From Gonium pectorale (taxonomy: Eukaryota; Chlorophyta; Chlorophyceae; Chlamydomonadales; Volvocaceae): a stretch of 64,000 bases of DNA. This document shows positions 53,170 to 64,000 of the stretch, piece after piece. The stretch is taken from assembly GCA_001584585.1 (NCBI GenBank), contig LSYV01000020.1, positions 899,107-963,106 on the forward strand, read 5' to 3'. The notes beneath the pieces were generated by a model. It was given only the letters and a program-made list of their open reading frames with translations. It made no database searches and was not told the origin of the DNA. Both the position numbers and the translations under genes were made by a program. How positions within the stretch are numbered: the first letter of the stretch is position 1; every line of letters starts with the position of its first letter.

Positions 53170-55138
53170 TCAGTCTGCTTCCGTGACCTGTGGCGCCGAC
53201 CGAGGCGGCCGCTTCGGGCGGCCTTGTGGCGCCGCGTCGCTGCCCGCCCTGCGCGCCCCGGCACCCTCGCTGCCCGCTCCCGCGCTGTGTGCGCTGCCGC
53301 CGGCGGCTCCGGCGGACGCCCGCCTGGCAGCACCGCGCTTAGGCACCTCGGCAGGTGCCCCAGCGCTTGCACTTGCACCGGCGGCAGAAATGCTGGGCCC
53401 CTCCTGATGCTGCTCCTGCCGCTGCGCTGCCTCCCTATCGGTCTTCTGCTGCGCCTTCGTGAGCGCCAGCTCCAGGTGTGGCTTTCTGAGCTTGGCCGCC
53501 TTGGCGCGCTTGGCCGGCGGCGACGCCGTTGCCCCTTCCGTCACCTCCGCGCCATCTGGGTCGATGCCCTTGGCCTCCAGGTCCAGGTCCAGGGCATGCG
53601 CCATGCGCTGGTTGAAGCTGCCGCCCAGGGGCTGCTCACGGGAGAGGCCGCAGGCGATGCCCAAGTGCCAGATGCTGCGGAGGCAGGTCATGATGCCGAG
53701 CAGCAGGGCCAGCAGCTGGCCGGTGCTGAAAGTGTCGCTGATGCCGGTAATGCCGTTAACGCGGATGGTCATCTCGGCGGCGGCGACCAGCAGGGACAGG
53801 GCGATTAGGTAGGACACGTCCAGGAACGCGTGGTAGTAGATGTTGAGACCGGANNNNNNNNNNNNNNNNNNNNGTAGTAGATGTTGAGACCGGAGCAGGA
53901 GGCGAAGATGCCGTCCAGGGCGGAGCTGAGCTTGACCAGAAGCGGCAGCTGGAGGATCATCTGCGGCACACAGGGGCGCACGCAGGCGGGGTGCGACGGA
54001 GGGCTGTGAGGACCCAGCGCGGGTGCGACATATGGCATTGCAACACACGTACTGGCACGGACTCGAAGCGCCTCTTTGCAGGACCCGGAACGCCAGCAAG
54101 GAGGCCCGTTCCCATGAACACGATAGACATGGTGGCGCCAGGTCGCGGGGCTCAGAGCGCCCAACACCCTGCAGCGCCCCACACCGGACCGGCGGTGCAA
54201 CCCTCCGCTCCGCCGCCGACCCAACTCACCGGTCCAAACGCCACGCAGTGGATTACGATCATAAAGATGCGCATCCCGCCGTACGCCTCGAACCGCTTAA
54301 ACAACCAGAAGTAGGTGGGCCCGCACTCAGCTTCCTGCAGGGTCGAGTACCCCACTGTCCAGAACCACAGCTGCAGGCCGGCCTGGTACATATTCACCAA
54401 GACCAGCAGCGCGTATGTGAACTTTGACTTCTCGAATAACCTCCTCACATCCGGCACCAGAGCGGCCAGAGTCACGTGCTGGACGCTGGTCACTAGGCCG
54501 GCGACCAGGAACACAAAGTCGCTGAAGGGCGTCCCAAAGCCGGGTACACTGCTGTCCTTGCTGACGCGCAGAGACATGGCGATGAGCAGCGCCGTGACGG
54601 TGAAGAGGGCGGTTTGCACGGCCTCAGTGGAGCTCTCTTTCTCGCGGCGCCGGGACGCCTTTTTGATAAGCGTTGTGACGCTGTCCACTAGGATGGCGAA
54701 ACCCTGTATTCATGAGTGGATCGGGGTGCGAACCGCACGCACGTGGGGGTTTTATGTTGAGGCGGGAGCACGCGCTGGAGGACTGTTGCCCAGTCGATAC
54801 TGACCATAGTTGTATAATTTTACTTCAGAGTAGAGAGGGTCCCTAGGGCGGGGAATCCGGGAGCAAGGGTCCGTGAGGACGGGTTTGGGCATAGCGGTCC
54901 CAGACACACGCCCGTCGTACTACAGAATCCGAGCCTCACCAAACCCAACAAACAAATGGAGTTGTGAATGCGAATAACTGAGTATTTTATAACTCACTTG
55001 TAAATAGGCGCCCAAGCGAACGCCCAACCCAATCAAGTCGCCATCGCCGTCTCGGACGCAACGCGCAAAGCCGTTATTGGCTTGTGCATTTACCAAGCAT
55101 GGCGTTATTACAAGGATGACAAGCTGTAGCGCCCCCAT
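53170..55138 (-). CDS. Multi-pass membrane protein with signal peptide and basic Ala-rich tail; interrupted by an assembly gap
   Basis: Exon 1 (55138 to about 54998) encodes a signal peptide, 'MGALQLVILVITPCLVNAQA', then 'GDGDLIGLGVRLGAYLQ'. Exon 2 (about 54702-54236) begins 'GFAILVDSVTTLIKKA' and contains several hydrophobic helices, including 'LWFWTVGYSTLQEAECGP'. Exon 3 (about 53961-53170) has further helices ('MILQLPLLVKLSSALDG', 'YLIALSLLVAAAEM') and a long Lys/Ala/Gln-rich cytosolic-looking tail. Junctions are in phase 0. The G-(I/L)-G-V-R-x5-Q phrase followed by membrane helices recalls uncharacterised fungal integral membrane proteins (general impression). The run of N at 53854-53873, with a repeated flank, shifts the frame; collapsing the repeat restores one continuous frame across 'SGLNIYYHAFLDV'. 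Function unknown. Confidence 0.75.
53833..53894. other. Assembly gap (20 N) with a duplicated flank
   Basis: Twenty N at 53854-53873 are flanked on both sides by the same 21 bases, starting GTAGTAGATG and ending GAGACCGGA. Real duplication is unlikely because reading through both copies breaks the membrane-protein frame, while a single copy keeps it. It looks like two contig ends that overlap and were not merged. Confidence 0.85.
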
Positions 55139-55404
55139 GGCACTTGTTAATTAGACCTACAAAACTGCATTCCCGCACCCTGCAGTAGAGCAGTACTAAC
55201 AACAACTCAGAGACGACCACGAAAGCGCAAACAAAAGCGTGGGGACTCTGGATCTGGTGGATCCATGCAGTATGTACTACTGCCGTGGTGGACAGGTCTT
55301 TGCCGGACAACGCGTCCGTTCCCACAGAAACTATGGGGTCCCTGGGGGTTCGTCTCCACGGAAATGATCACGTACCCCATGGGCAAGTCGATGCGAAGAC
55401 CATG

Positions 55405-55500
55405 CAAGAGAAAGATGCAGAGAAAGCGGGAGCATGCCTCTACGCCACACCCGAAGGCAAGACGTTTCCAGCAGGGCGGGCGGGGTGGTACAAGGCAAGA
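55405..55500 (-). repeat. Dispersed repeat, copy G
   Basis: On the minus strand it carries CCCGCCCGCCCTGCTGGAAA, then GCCTTCGGGTGTGG and CGTAGAGGC, and a CTTTCTCTGCA tail, matching copy C block for block. Confidence 0.65.
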
Positions 55501-55992
55501 TAAGCAGTGGGATGGACAGGCGCTTGCGCCTTGCGGGCATCCAGGCGGGTAGCTACGTCGGTTGGTAGCCATGTGAGCCGGCCAGCGCCGTGTCTGAAAA
55601 CAGACGGCTTGAACGACAGTTAGCGCGACGTCTGTTGGGCTTTTGTATGAGCGGTGCACGGGCAGCTTACCCTTTCGTGTGACGGGCTCGCGCTCGCCGC
55701 CCCTTTGTCCTTGCGCACTAGCTACGGAAGCGCATGCCTCTGCAGTCTGGCTGTAGGCGCTGGGGTGGGGAGCGAGGGAATGGGGGAGGGGCACGGGCCG
55801 TGCGCCCCTCGGCGGCGGCAGCGGCGCGGCTCTGGGCTATGCAGTTGGCGCTAACCGCCCTCCTCGCTCACGTCGCCGTGTGTTTTGGGCCGAGGGTTGT
55901 TGCGGTTGGGTCCGGAAGCTCGCTCGGCGGCGCAAGCAGTGTCACCCCTGAGGGCATGCCTTCTCATCTCAGCGTCGCCTGCACGGCTGCAG

Positions 55993-56035
55993 GTAAAAAA
56001 GAGAACCAGAAACGGGGAAGGCAGCCTCTACGGGC
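55993..56035 (-). repeat. Dispersed repeat, copy H (tail)
   Basis: On the minus strand it reads CCCGTAGAGGCTGCCTTCCC then CGTTTCTGGTTCTC and a T run, the same tail as copy E. It sits immediately before the exon at 56048. Confidence 0.55.
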
Positions 56036-56047
56036 AGCCTCTGCAGG

Positions 56048-56550
56048 TGTCGCAGTTTCGCCCGGATGAGTGGGTGAACCTGGCGGTGGATGAGCATCGG
56101 CGGCCGCTATACCACGTGAGCCAGGGAGGCTGTGGGGTTGGCGTTAAAGCCACCATCGCAGAGAACATTGAGTGGCGTTTGTCCCAGCGGCTGCCGGCGA
56201 TCTTCCCCCTCCGATGGAAGGTGGAGGTGGGCGACGACGGCAGGGCCGTTGTGTGGGACGCCGACGGCCGGCCCAGCACGGTCGACAAGTGCCGCGAGGC
56301 GGCATTGGCGGCGCAGTCGGCGGAGGTGGCAGAGCGCCTTGTGAAGCAGAGGATAGGGAAGACGTCCCTTGTCGTGCGCTTCAAGTGCGGGCACTGCCCG
56401 TTCACCTCGACGACCACTGTGCAGCCTTGTGGCAAGAACAATACTTCCGTACAAGTGCTCTGCGCGAAGGGAAAGGGCGGCTGCGGGGAGCGCAGGACCG
56501 TGGCCCGGAGCAAGCTGAAGCAGCTGCAGGACGGCTCGTATGAGGTCTAA
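56048..56550 (+). CDS. Terminal exon of an unrecognised protein with a Cys-rich C-terminal module
   Basis: A CAG acceptor at 56047 opens 'VSQFRPDEWVNLAVDEHRRP', and the frame runs 166 codons to a TAA at 56548-56550. A compact alpha/beta stretch ('AIFPLRWKVEVGDDGRAVVW') leads to a possible zinc-binding module: 'RFKCGHCPFTSTT', then single Cys residues, then 'CAKGKGGCGERR'. The open frame continues upstream to 55885, but that part overlaps repeat copy H and is probably not native coding sequence. Upstream exons were not found, so this may be a gene fragment left after repeat insertion. Function unknown. Confidence 0.5.
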
Positions 56551-57552
56551 GCGGGCAAGGTGTGCTGGCACCGTCATCGGGGAGATGCATATGGTATGCC
56601 GAGAAGGACACGTTCCGGTATCAGCTGGGGGCTAGGGGCCGTGCGTCAGCTGCTGGGGTAGAGCTTTTACTGAGTACCCGTGGACTCTGAGATGCTGCAA
56701 GGGCATTTGGCCACCCCGCGCCACCCCTGCCATCGCTCCTGCGCTCCGTACCGCCACGACAAGACGCCACGACAAGACGCAATTTGACATTGCATTCTAA
56801 GGATGCGGTGTGCCGGCGAAGACCGTGACCCTAGCTACTGCCGCCGAGCCGGACCTACACCTCTCAGTTGCGGGGAGTGCCCGGCAGCGCATGCCTCTCG
56901 CGCGGATTGACGTCTGTGCGCGTCTGAATTCAATTCAAGCGGGGAATTCTGAGAGCTAAGGGAAGCTACCCGTCGCACATGGCCGGGGCGCGGGGTAATG
57001 GAGGCCTCGTCAACGGCCACATGGGCGCTCAGAGGGGCGCGTCAATCTGAATGTTGGAATAGGCGGCGATCACAGCCGCGCCCTGTACATAATGCCTCCG
57101 GCCTCCTTTCGCGGCGCCTAGTGGGTTAAGGTTTGGGGAATTTGGCCACAGCATGCACAATTCCAACAGCCGAGCCAGCGCTTGCATGCAAAATCCATGA
57201 AGGACCATTCCCTTGGTGGCAACATGTCAACACAACAGAGCACACGCGAATGATGCTAGCCTAGCCCTTCCGTAAGCGATACATGCCATGGTGTCCTTCC
57301 GTGCCGAGCACGGGAGCCCAACTCAGCGCATAATGGCACGCTGGCCCGGCTACCACACTGCATGATCAATTATTTCAAAAGCGGACAACCGTCCTAAGCC
57401 AACAATTAAACAGTGGGATCTGAGACAGCTCGGCAATCAAGAGCCGGTACGCCGGCCTAGCTGCGCCCACGACACGCCTTAGGGAGGAGGGCTGCGCGGC
57501 CGCCAGCCCACGCCACATGACAGTTGCAAGCCTCCTCCCCATGCAAGCCATC
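56551..57552. other. Intergenic region
   Basis: No gene or notable repeat seen. It contains the 3' flanks of two converging genes. Confidence 0.6.
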
Positions 57553-59442
57553 TCACGCCCCTGCCAGCAGGCACGTCTCCGTGGCCGCCTCTACGTCCGC
57601 ATTGTGCTTGGCCAGCGCCCCCGCCGCCAGCTGCAGCGGGAAGCCCATGGTGCTCAGCTGCTCGAGCTTGGACGCAAAGTCAGCGGCCTGGCGGGGGCAA
57701 GGGCGAGGGAGGCACGAGCGGGGAGAGTAGGCCGGGATAAAGGCGCACGACAGCCAGACGCACTGGAGCAGCTTTGCGCGCATGGTCCCAGTTTATATCC
57801 CAAAATGGGGCATGGGTCCTGCGCCACGGTCCGCCATGCCCGGGGCAGGCGATGCGGGCTGCAGCCCAGGGCGCGACCTAAGCCCGTGTACATCCGCCAG
57901 AATGGCACAGCTTGGCCCCCATTGCCTCGCCGTTACTCCTCATACACCTTTGTCTGCTCGGCACGCCCCACCAGCCGCTGTACTGCACAGCACTACCCTG
58001 CAAGCCGCACAGCCCAATAGACGCCCAGTCGCTATTCCGCACCTTCTCGGCTGCGCTTCGGCTGCCTCGCCCGTACACCCCTCCCAGCACCGCAGCCGCC
58101 GGCGGCACACCAGTCGCCAGCAGCTGCTGGACCACGGAGTCGCGGGGCAACTCGCCGGCCTGCGGGCACGAGGAGGAGGTAGGGCATGGGAGCGGTGTTG
58201 AGAGATGAAACGTTTGGGCATGCTATTTTCGCATCAGCGGCAGCGGAAAGGGGGGTGCGGAAGGAGTGGAGGGGCACACAGATCCTTCGGAAATACGTAG
58301 TAGTCGGAAATGTGGTGAGCGGCAGAGAAGACACGTGCATAGACAGTGGAAGTGGAACCGCGCGCGAATGTAGGCACCGGCAGGGAGGCACGTCAGCGAC
58401 ATGAGCATGAGCGCTAGAGGAAAGCCGCTGCAAAATGCCAGCATGGTACATCGCACAACTCCGTGGGTCAGTGAAGACTGGGATGGCGCTAGTCTGCCGA
58501 CCCGCGATGTGGCGCAGCGGCCAGCCCGTTCGAAAGACATCCTCCGTGTCTCACATGCGTAAGCAGGCAGCCGTGGCCCCTGCCCGGCCCCCGGTGCCCG
58601 ATGGCATGCACATGGGCCTTTCTGCAATCAACGGGGTCGTCGTCACAGCCCTGGCTAGCTACTGCGCCTCACCCACCCTAGCCACCTCGCCCAAGTCCAC
58701 CCCACTGCCCCACCACGCCGCCCCACACCGCCGCCTCCTTGTCCCCACCGCCCGGTACCCATCCATGGGTAAGGTTATACCCCGCGCCCTAGGCACACTT
58801 CCGGCTGCCACTCCGCCCCCGCAGTGGGCCCACCTTGACCCCTGCAAGGTAGGCATGCACGTCGGCGGCGACGCCTGCGGATGCCTCCGGCCCGTCTTCC
58901 TCCGCCAGCCGCTTCTCCAGACTAAGGTCCACCGATACGGGCGCTTGGGGCCCCACCGACTGGAGCAGCGTTGCCGAAACGGGAACCTGCGAGGTGGGAT
59001 TGAGCACACCCCGCCAGACGGAGGTTGTGTGTGTGGGGGGAGATAGGGAGCCCCCTGGCCAAGCCAAGTGCGAAAACAGAATGCTGCAAAAGGGTCGTTC
59101 TACGGGCATGTACTTCCGAAGTCGCGACGTCATCAGTAATGCGGGCGTCGGGAACGAGGAGACGGGCCTTGCCGCACTGGAAGGGGCCAGTGCACCGGCG
59201 CGGTGTAGAGATGCGCGTTCTACCCGGCCGCTCACCCGTGGATCTAGCCGAATTTCTTGGGAGTATTTGAGCCGCAGTGTTGTTATGGAGCCCGAGGGCA
59301 TGCTATAGAGGCCCGAGCTCGGGGCGGACACAGGGGGCGGTGGGGGCACGTACGCGCCCGCTGCAGACGGCCCAGGCTGTGCGAAGGCCGAGGCGGATGG
59401 GGGGGCTGCGGCCGTCCCCGGCCGCTGTGGGTAGGCGTACAT
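57553..59442 (-). CDS. UBA-domain protein, about 205 aa
   Basis: Four exons, all phase 0: 59442 to about 59236, about 58988-58836, about 58163-58047 and about 57690-57553. The N-terminus is Pro/Ala/Tyr-rich and disordered ('MYAYPQRPGTAAAPPSASAF'). Then comes 'VPVSATLLQSVGPQAPVSVD' and a helical segment. A possible first UBA-like helix bundle is 'DSVVQQLLATGVPPAAAVLG'. A clear UBA domain closes the protein: 'LEQLSTMGFPLQLAAGALA' and 'HNADVEAATETCLLAGA'. UBA domains bind ubiquitin (family knowledge), so a role in ubiquitin-dependent sorting or degradation is likely, without a specific assignment. An extra 5' exon is possible, because a CAG acceptor-like site precedes the Met. Copy I of the dispersed repeat lies in intron 1. 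Confidence 0.7.
59083..59160 (-). repeat. Dispersed repeat, copy I (in intron 1 of the UBA gene)
   Basis: On the minus strand it reads GACGTCGCGACTTCGGAAGT, then ATGCCCGTAGAACG and a CCTTTTGCAG tail. It is the most diverged copy. Confidence 0.5.
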
Positions 59443-59910
59443 GCCGAGGGCGCGGATGGCAACTGAGAGAGACGGAAGCAGGAGCTGGGGGCAGCTGTCA
59501 GCTAGGGTTGGCGAGTATGCATTCTTGTTGCTCTCAGTTGAAAGCTAGAATCAATAGAGTGGTATGTGCTTTGCGTATGTTGCTGTATGTGCTGGTAAGG
59601 TCGGTTGCAAGCAAGGGTTGTCAAGTGCAGCCACTAGCCTCCTGTAATCTTTAGGTTTCCGATACAAGGGTAAACACCATCGCGATCACCGAAAAGCGGG
59701 TTCAGGGCCCCATCCTGTCTCATACCGTACGCCGTGTACGCCTGAAGCGGTGAACTAACAGTGTCGGCATTGTATGTTTCGACGGAGAACATAGCTGGGA
59801 TTCGTGCCTGTATACGATTCATAGATCACCGTTATCGACACCGCCTACCCGGCTCGAGCTTCGGGCCTCGACGGCTATCCAGTCCCCCGACAGGCATTCG
59901 CAGGATAGCC
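59443..59910. promoter_or_regulatory. Short divergent promoter region (UBA gene / STI1-like gene)
   Basis: Only 468 bp separate the two ATGs of head-to-head genes, so the promoters must overlap or be shared. No clear TATA box is visible on either strand. Confidence 0.55.
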
Positions 59911-62734
59911 ATGCAGAACCTCATGCGCTTGATGATGAGACCGGCCCTTCTGGGGGGTCGCACGCACGCAGCAGTGTGTGCTGTCCGTGCGGCCCCGGCG
60001 ACGGGAGGGAGCCAGACAGTGCAGCCCAACCAGGCACTTTTACAGACGAGGCATTGGGCGTCCTCGTCTTCCCCGAATGAGGGTGAGCCGCGCCATTCCT
60101 CTTCTGCAGCCCGTCGCTCCCGTGTATCCTCACCTGTCCCGGGTCCCCAACCCTGCTCACACTGTGCACCGTGCACGTACGCCCGGTGCACAGAAAATCA
60201 TAGCGCTTAAACAACTGTGGTATGAGGATGCTTGCTTCCGAGGTCTGCGGACGCTACATTGCGGGCTGGCTGTTGGGGCAAACTAACCCTGTGCACCCAT
60301 CACCCCACACACGCCCGCCTCCGCCACATCCGTCCGCCGCCGCCACCCCGCTACATCTGTCTTCACCCACCGCAATATCACATCTACCACCGAGACCTCT
60401 CTCCCTGTTATCCCCCTTCAATTGCCGGCGCCGGTTCCATCCTTTCCCGCAGAGGCGCTGCGCAAGGCGGAGCGCATGGTTGAGCTCATGGGCCAGAGCC
60501 CCCAGCTGCAGCAGATGATGCTGGGCGTCATGCCGGCGCCTATGCGCAACCCTGAGGTGCTAAAACAGCTCTTCGGGGACCCGTCCATGCGGAGGAGGAT
60601 CGCGGAGATGATCGCGTCCCGGGTGGGTCGGAGCGGTGGCAGCCTGTGTGGTGACCTCGCTTCCCTGCATAGGGCATGGCCGGGAGGAAAGACCGCCAAA
60701 TAGGTATCGGTAGATGGCAGGGTGGTTGAGCTGGGTCCTGGGTGGCTGCTCGCCGGCCAGGCAGGCCGCGGGGCAAAGGCGCACGGCTCACGGCATACGG
60801 CGCACATGCGGAGTCCATTGCCAACAACTGCAAGGGGGCATTGGGAACAACGGCGTGGTGCCCAGGCTGCCGCGTGCCCGACTCGCCTGCTGTTCGCGGG
60901 TGCCTTCGCCGCATCAGTGAGGGCCCTCACAAGCCCCGTCGTGTCGCGATTCCCTTCCCCCGCGTGCAGGGTCTGACCATCCCTGACCACCTGCTGGAGC
61001 GCATGAGCCCCTCCTCCATGGACGACACGTTCGCCCGCGCGCAGCGGCTGGGCCTGGACCCAGGCGCCCTGTTCACCAAGCTCATGTCGCACCCGGGGCT
61101 GCTGGCGGCGCTGCAGCAGCCGCGGGTCATGGCGGCCTTCCTGGACATCGCAGGTGCGGCACATGGCTTGTCGCACACGTTGCATATCGAGAGGGTGGAG
61201 CGACAGAAAAAGCGCTAGGGAGTACTTTGCGGCGCGTGACGGTGGCGCCGACGGCCACGGCGACAGCATGCGCCTCCTTGTTCCCGAGGTTGTGTATCAT
61301 ATCCGGCTGTTGTTGCAGAGGACCCGTCACGACAGTCCAAGTACGAGCACGATAAGGAGCTGCTGGATGTGGTGTTCAAGGTGAGAGGGTGAGCGGTTGG
61401 CAGCGGAGCTGTGGATGGTAAGGCAAGATAGATAGCACGACCGGACGGTACTGACTTGGAGGGTGCAAGCTCTTGGCAGCTTTGGGCGCGAAGATGAAGG
61501 GGCTCCGCTTGAAGGTTGTTGCAAGTGGCAACTTGAACCGTCCATCCACGCACGCAACCCTTTGTTGGCATCCTGGCGTCTGCTTACTTTAAGTCCGTGC
61601 CAATTCCCTGATCCTACTCTCCTGCCAGGTTCGCGAGGTCATGGGCTCCGCAAAGCCCTCCACACCGTCCTCTGGGTCCACATCGGCCCGCGGCTCCACC
61701 ATCCCGGTCACCAGCACCCTCTCCGCCGCGCCGCAAGCGCAGCCACCTGCGGCAGACGCTGCGCCGGGGCCGGCACCTCCCCAGCCCCCGCCGCCAGGGC
61801 AACCGCCGCGGAACGCAGCCGAAGCTTCGCCTAGCAGCGCAAGCAGCGGCAGCACCAGCAGCGGCAGCGACGCGGCGGAGCCAAGCAGCAGCGCGACAGA
61901 GGGGACCAGCACCGGCGGCGGCAGTGGAAGCAGCAGCGCGAGCAGCGCAGGCCTTAATCCGCTCGTTGTGCTCATGAGCTCCGACCCCAAGGCGGCAAGG
62001 TCAGTCAATCGGTCGCGCGTACAAGCAGGGACTGGCGTGGGTTTAAAGTCTACGATTGCTGTTTTTTGTTGGCGTCCTTCGCATGCTTGCTAAGTTGGGC
62101 GGCTGGCTTGCGCAGACTGCTGCCGCTTCACCGCTATGCCTCCCTTTTGTCCGCAGGTGGCTCCAAAACCCAAAGGTCATGGCGGCGCTTCAGGAGGTGA
62201 GTTGCCGGTGATGGCGTTTGGGTGTGCTATAGCCAGCACCTCATCATAAGCTGTCGTGAAAGCGCTGCACACATGTTCTTTCCAGGAGCTGTTTGCTTCT
62301 TGCAACGGACGAGACGGCACGGTTTCGTGTACCTCGTTAAGCATACGTGCTTACCCCCAGCCGCCTCATAGCAGCCCTTATCACCTGTTGCGTGCGCACC
62401 TGCCCACCAGGTGCACAAGAGCCCCTGGAAGACCGTGAAGTACATCTTTGATCGCGATGTCATGGAGGCATTCCAGGTGCGTTACCGGTGTCGCGTGCGC
62501 ACATGTACGGGCACGGGCGTTGTGAGGAGCTGGAAGCATGAAAAAGCACCGCCATCTACCCGTCCATAATACGTGTATGAGGCTATACCGCAGAGTGTCG
62601 CCATTGGATTCTCTAGCAGGACATTAGAGCAGCGCACCAGAGCTTGTAGAAGCGTGGTAATTCACCTGGTTACTCGAGGATTACCGTTCTTCCCGCAGGA
62701 CCTCAAGAAGCTCTTGCGCGGACATAAGCTGTGA
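59911..62734 (+). CDS. STI1-domain co-chaperone-like protein, organelle-targeted (Tic40/Hop-like C-terminus)
   Basis: Eight exons with all phases matching: from 59911 to about 60083, then near 60453-60627, 60969-61152, 61319-61380, 61629-61999, about 62158-62195, about 62411-62476 and 62699-62734. The N-terminus 'MQNLMRLMMRPALLGGRTHA' is basic, Met/Leu/Arg-rich and free of acidic residues, as in a mitochondrial or plastid presequence. STI1-type helix pairs follow: 'APMRNPEVLKQLFGDPSMRR', 'LLAALQQPRVMAAFLDIA', 'KYEHDKELLDVVFKVREVM' and 'WLQNPKVMAALQE' with 'KYIFDRDVMEAFQDLKKLL'. A Ser/Pro/Gly-rich linker of about 100 residues splits the last two. These D-P and N-P helical motifs resemble the Hip/Hop domain of Tic40 and the DP domains of Sti1/Hop, which act with Hsp70/Hsp90-type chaperones (family knowledge). 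It may be a Tic40 orthologue or a mitochondrial relative. Confidence 0.75.
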
Positions 62735-63061
62735 ACATGCGGGAGCCGTCAGGGCGGAGAGGGCGGAGACAGCTCGTGGAAGCGTGCCGTGCGACGCAGT
62801 ACTGAACGACTCCATCTGCACGTGTTTAGTGCTGTTCGTGCTCTGCTCTCTATAAATTGTGTTATTACCAACATGCCGCGGTCGTCTTCGCTGTACTGCA
62901 TGTCTGGCTGGTGTAGGCGGGTTGGGTACGCAGGCGAGCATGTCCGGACAGGTGTTCATGATGTCGATGCGTCTTTCGTGCGCAGTTCTCGTCACGGTTG
63001 CGTGATTGCCTATCGACACATAAACAACACGGTGTTTGCACCGGGTTGCAAGCAGAATTTG

Positions 63062-63066
63062 TGTAA
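63062..63066 (+). terminator. TGTAA polyadenylation motif, STI1-like gene
   Basis: TGTAA is the usual green-algal polyadenylation signal. It lies about 330 nt after the stop at 62734. Confidence 0.45.
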
Positions 63067-63529
63067 CACACAGACGCTTAATTATATTAGGGCCCATCGA
63101 ATTCCCGTCCGGGCGGCCCAACGTTTGCTGCAACGAGGCCCACGACACACGAGTAGGTTTCGGGGAAGACGATGGCAAGTGGTTGTATGCATGACCCACT
63201 TCCAAGTCTTAGCATCCATGATGAGCTCGTATGTTACTGTGTTGTGTGGAAGAGAACTGGCGTAGAGGAGACCTTGCTTTGAAGGTTCTTGGCAACCGCT
63301 TCAAACCCGTCATACCATGCTGACAATAAATGGCATCATTCATAAGCAGCACCCTAGAAAGTAAGGCGTACAGCGTGGTGGTGCAGTCACTTCCCGCATG
63401 GTTTGGCCAATCGGCATGCAAGGGAGGAAATCCACGCAATGATGTTCGTTTGTTTGCACAGCTGCAGCCATTCAGAGCAGCTAACGCCTACACGGGCTGA
63501 TATGGAACCAAGAGATCAACAGCAATCTG

Positions 63530-63534
63530 TTACA
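63530..63534 (-). terminator. TGTAA polyadenylation motif, ubiquitin gene
   Basis: TGTAA on the minus strand, 87 nt downstream of the ubiquitin stop codon, a typical distance for green algae. Confidence 0.55.
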
Positions 63535-63620
63535 CAGCAATTTATAGCACAGCTCTCCATTTCAGCGTCGCCAACAGGGACACAAACCGTTCAGGCTTGC
63601 CACCCCTAAACACGGCTTAA

Positions 63621-64000
<380 letters not shown>

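Larger units (their letters stand above)
55139..56047. other. Intergenic region with repeat copies G and H
   Basis: Between the membrane-protein start and the 56048 exon. It holds dispersed repeat copies G (55405-55500) and H (55993-56035). A frame opening 'MQLALTALLAHVAVCFG' at 55839 looks like a signal peptide, but its splice to the next exon is out of phase, so it is not called. Confidence 0.5.
62735..63620. other. Convergent 3' region between STI1-like and ubiquitin genes
   Basis: Both flanking genes end here, and each has a TGTAA motif (63062-63066 on plus, 63530-63534 on minus). No further gene is seen. Confidence 0.6.

Noticed and set aside
53854..53873. True tandem duplication within the membrane-protein gene
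   Set aside because: The identical 21-bp flanks around an N run and the frame shift they cause fit unmerged contig ends better.
55839..55992. Signal-peptide-like exon 'MQLALTALLAHVAVCFG' as first exon of the Cys-rich protein
   Set aside because: The splice to the 56048 exon is out of phase (phase 1 to phase 0).

Overview
The window is nuclear DNA of a green alga, most like a volvocine or chlamydomonadalean species. It is GC-rich (about 60% or more by eye) and its genes are split into many short exons with GTGAGN/GTGCGT donors and CAG acceptors. TGTAA polyadenylation motifs follow at least two genes. The gene content is plant- or alga-specific: YCF54 of chlorophyll synthesis, plant-type HDS/IspG of the plastid isoprenoid pathway, a glycine-rich-domain (DUF1399) protein and the tubulin-folding cofactor TBCD. 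I see no prokaryotic operon, rRNA, tRNA or CRISPR array.

Layout. 1-1759 (-): 5' part of a secreted type-1 periplasmic-binding-fold protein, running off the left edge. 1760-5253: gene-poor, with repeats and an AT-richer island. 5254-6584 (-): YCF54. 7335-16235 (-): TBCD, about 18 exons. 17830-20369 (+): a 402-residue methyltransferase-like protein divergent from TBCD. 23068-27355 (-): GRDP/DUF1399 protein. 28620-31133: a 2.5-kb inverted repeat whose arms are two dead copies of a coiled-coil gene. 33880-35139 (-): truncated pseudogene copy of the GRDP gene. 35952-37681 (-): a 260-residue acidic coiled-coil protein. About 41074-42360 (-): an unrecognised protein. 43654-50965 (-): HDS. 53170-55138 (-): a multi-pass membrane protein crossed by an assembly gap. 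56048-56550 (+): last exon of an unknown CxxC protein. 57553-59442 (-): a UBA-domain protein. 59911-62734 (+): an STI1/Tic40-like protein. 63621-64000 (-): 3' end of a ubiquitin gene.

The genes are independent eukaryotic transcription units, not one pathway. YCF54 and HDS both serve the plastid (chlorophyll ring closure, isoprenoid supply for phytol and carotenoids). TBCD, ubiquitin, the UBA protein and the STI1 protein concern protein folding and turnover. The gene models for YCF54, the methyltransferase, the 260-aa coiled-coil protein and the STI1 protein have matching splice phases at every junction. That is strong internal support even without transcript data.

The space between genes is rich in repeats. 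A diverged dispersed element of about 100-180 bp occurs at least nine times on both strands. There is a 22-bp minisatellite, a long hairpin-forming locus beside a retroelement-like primer-binding motif, and a partial gene duplication. Three separate genes each need one GC-AG intron to keep frame.
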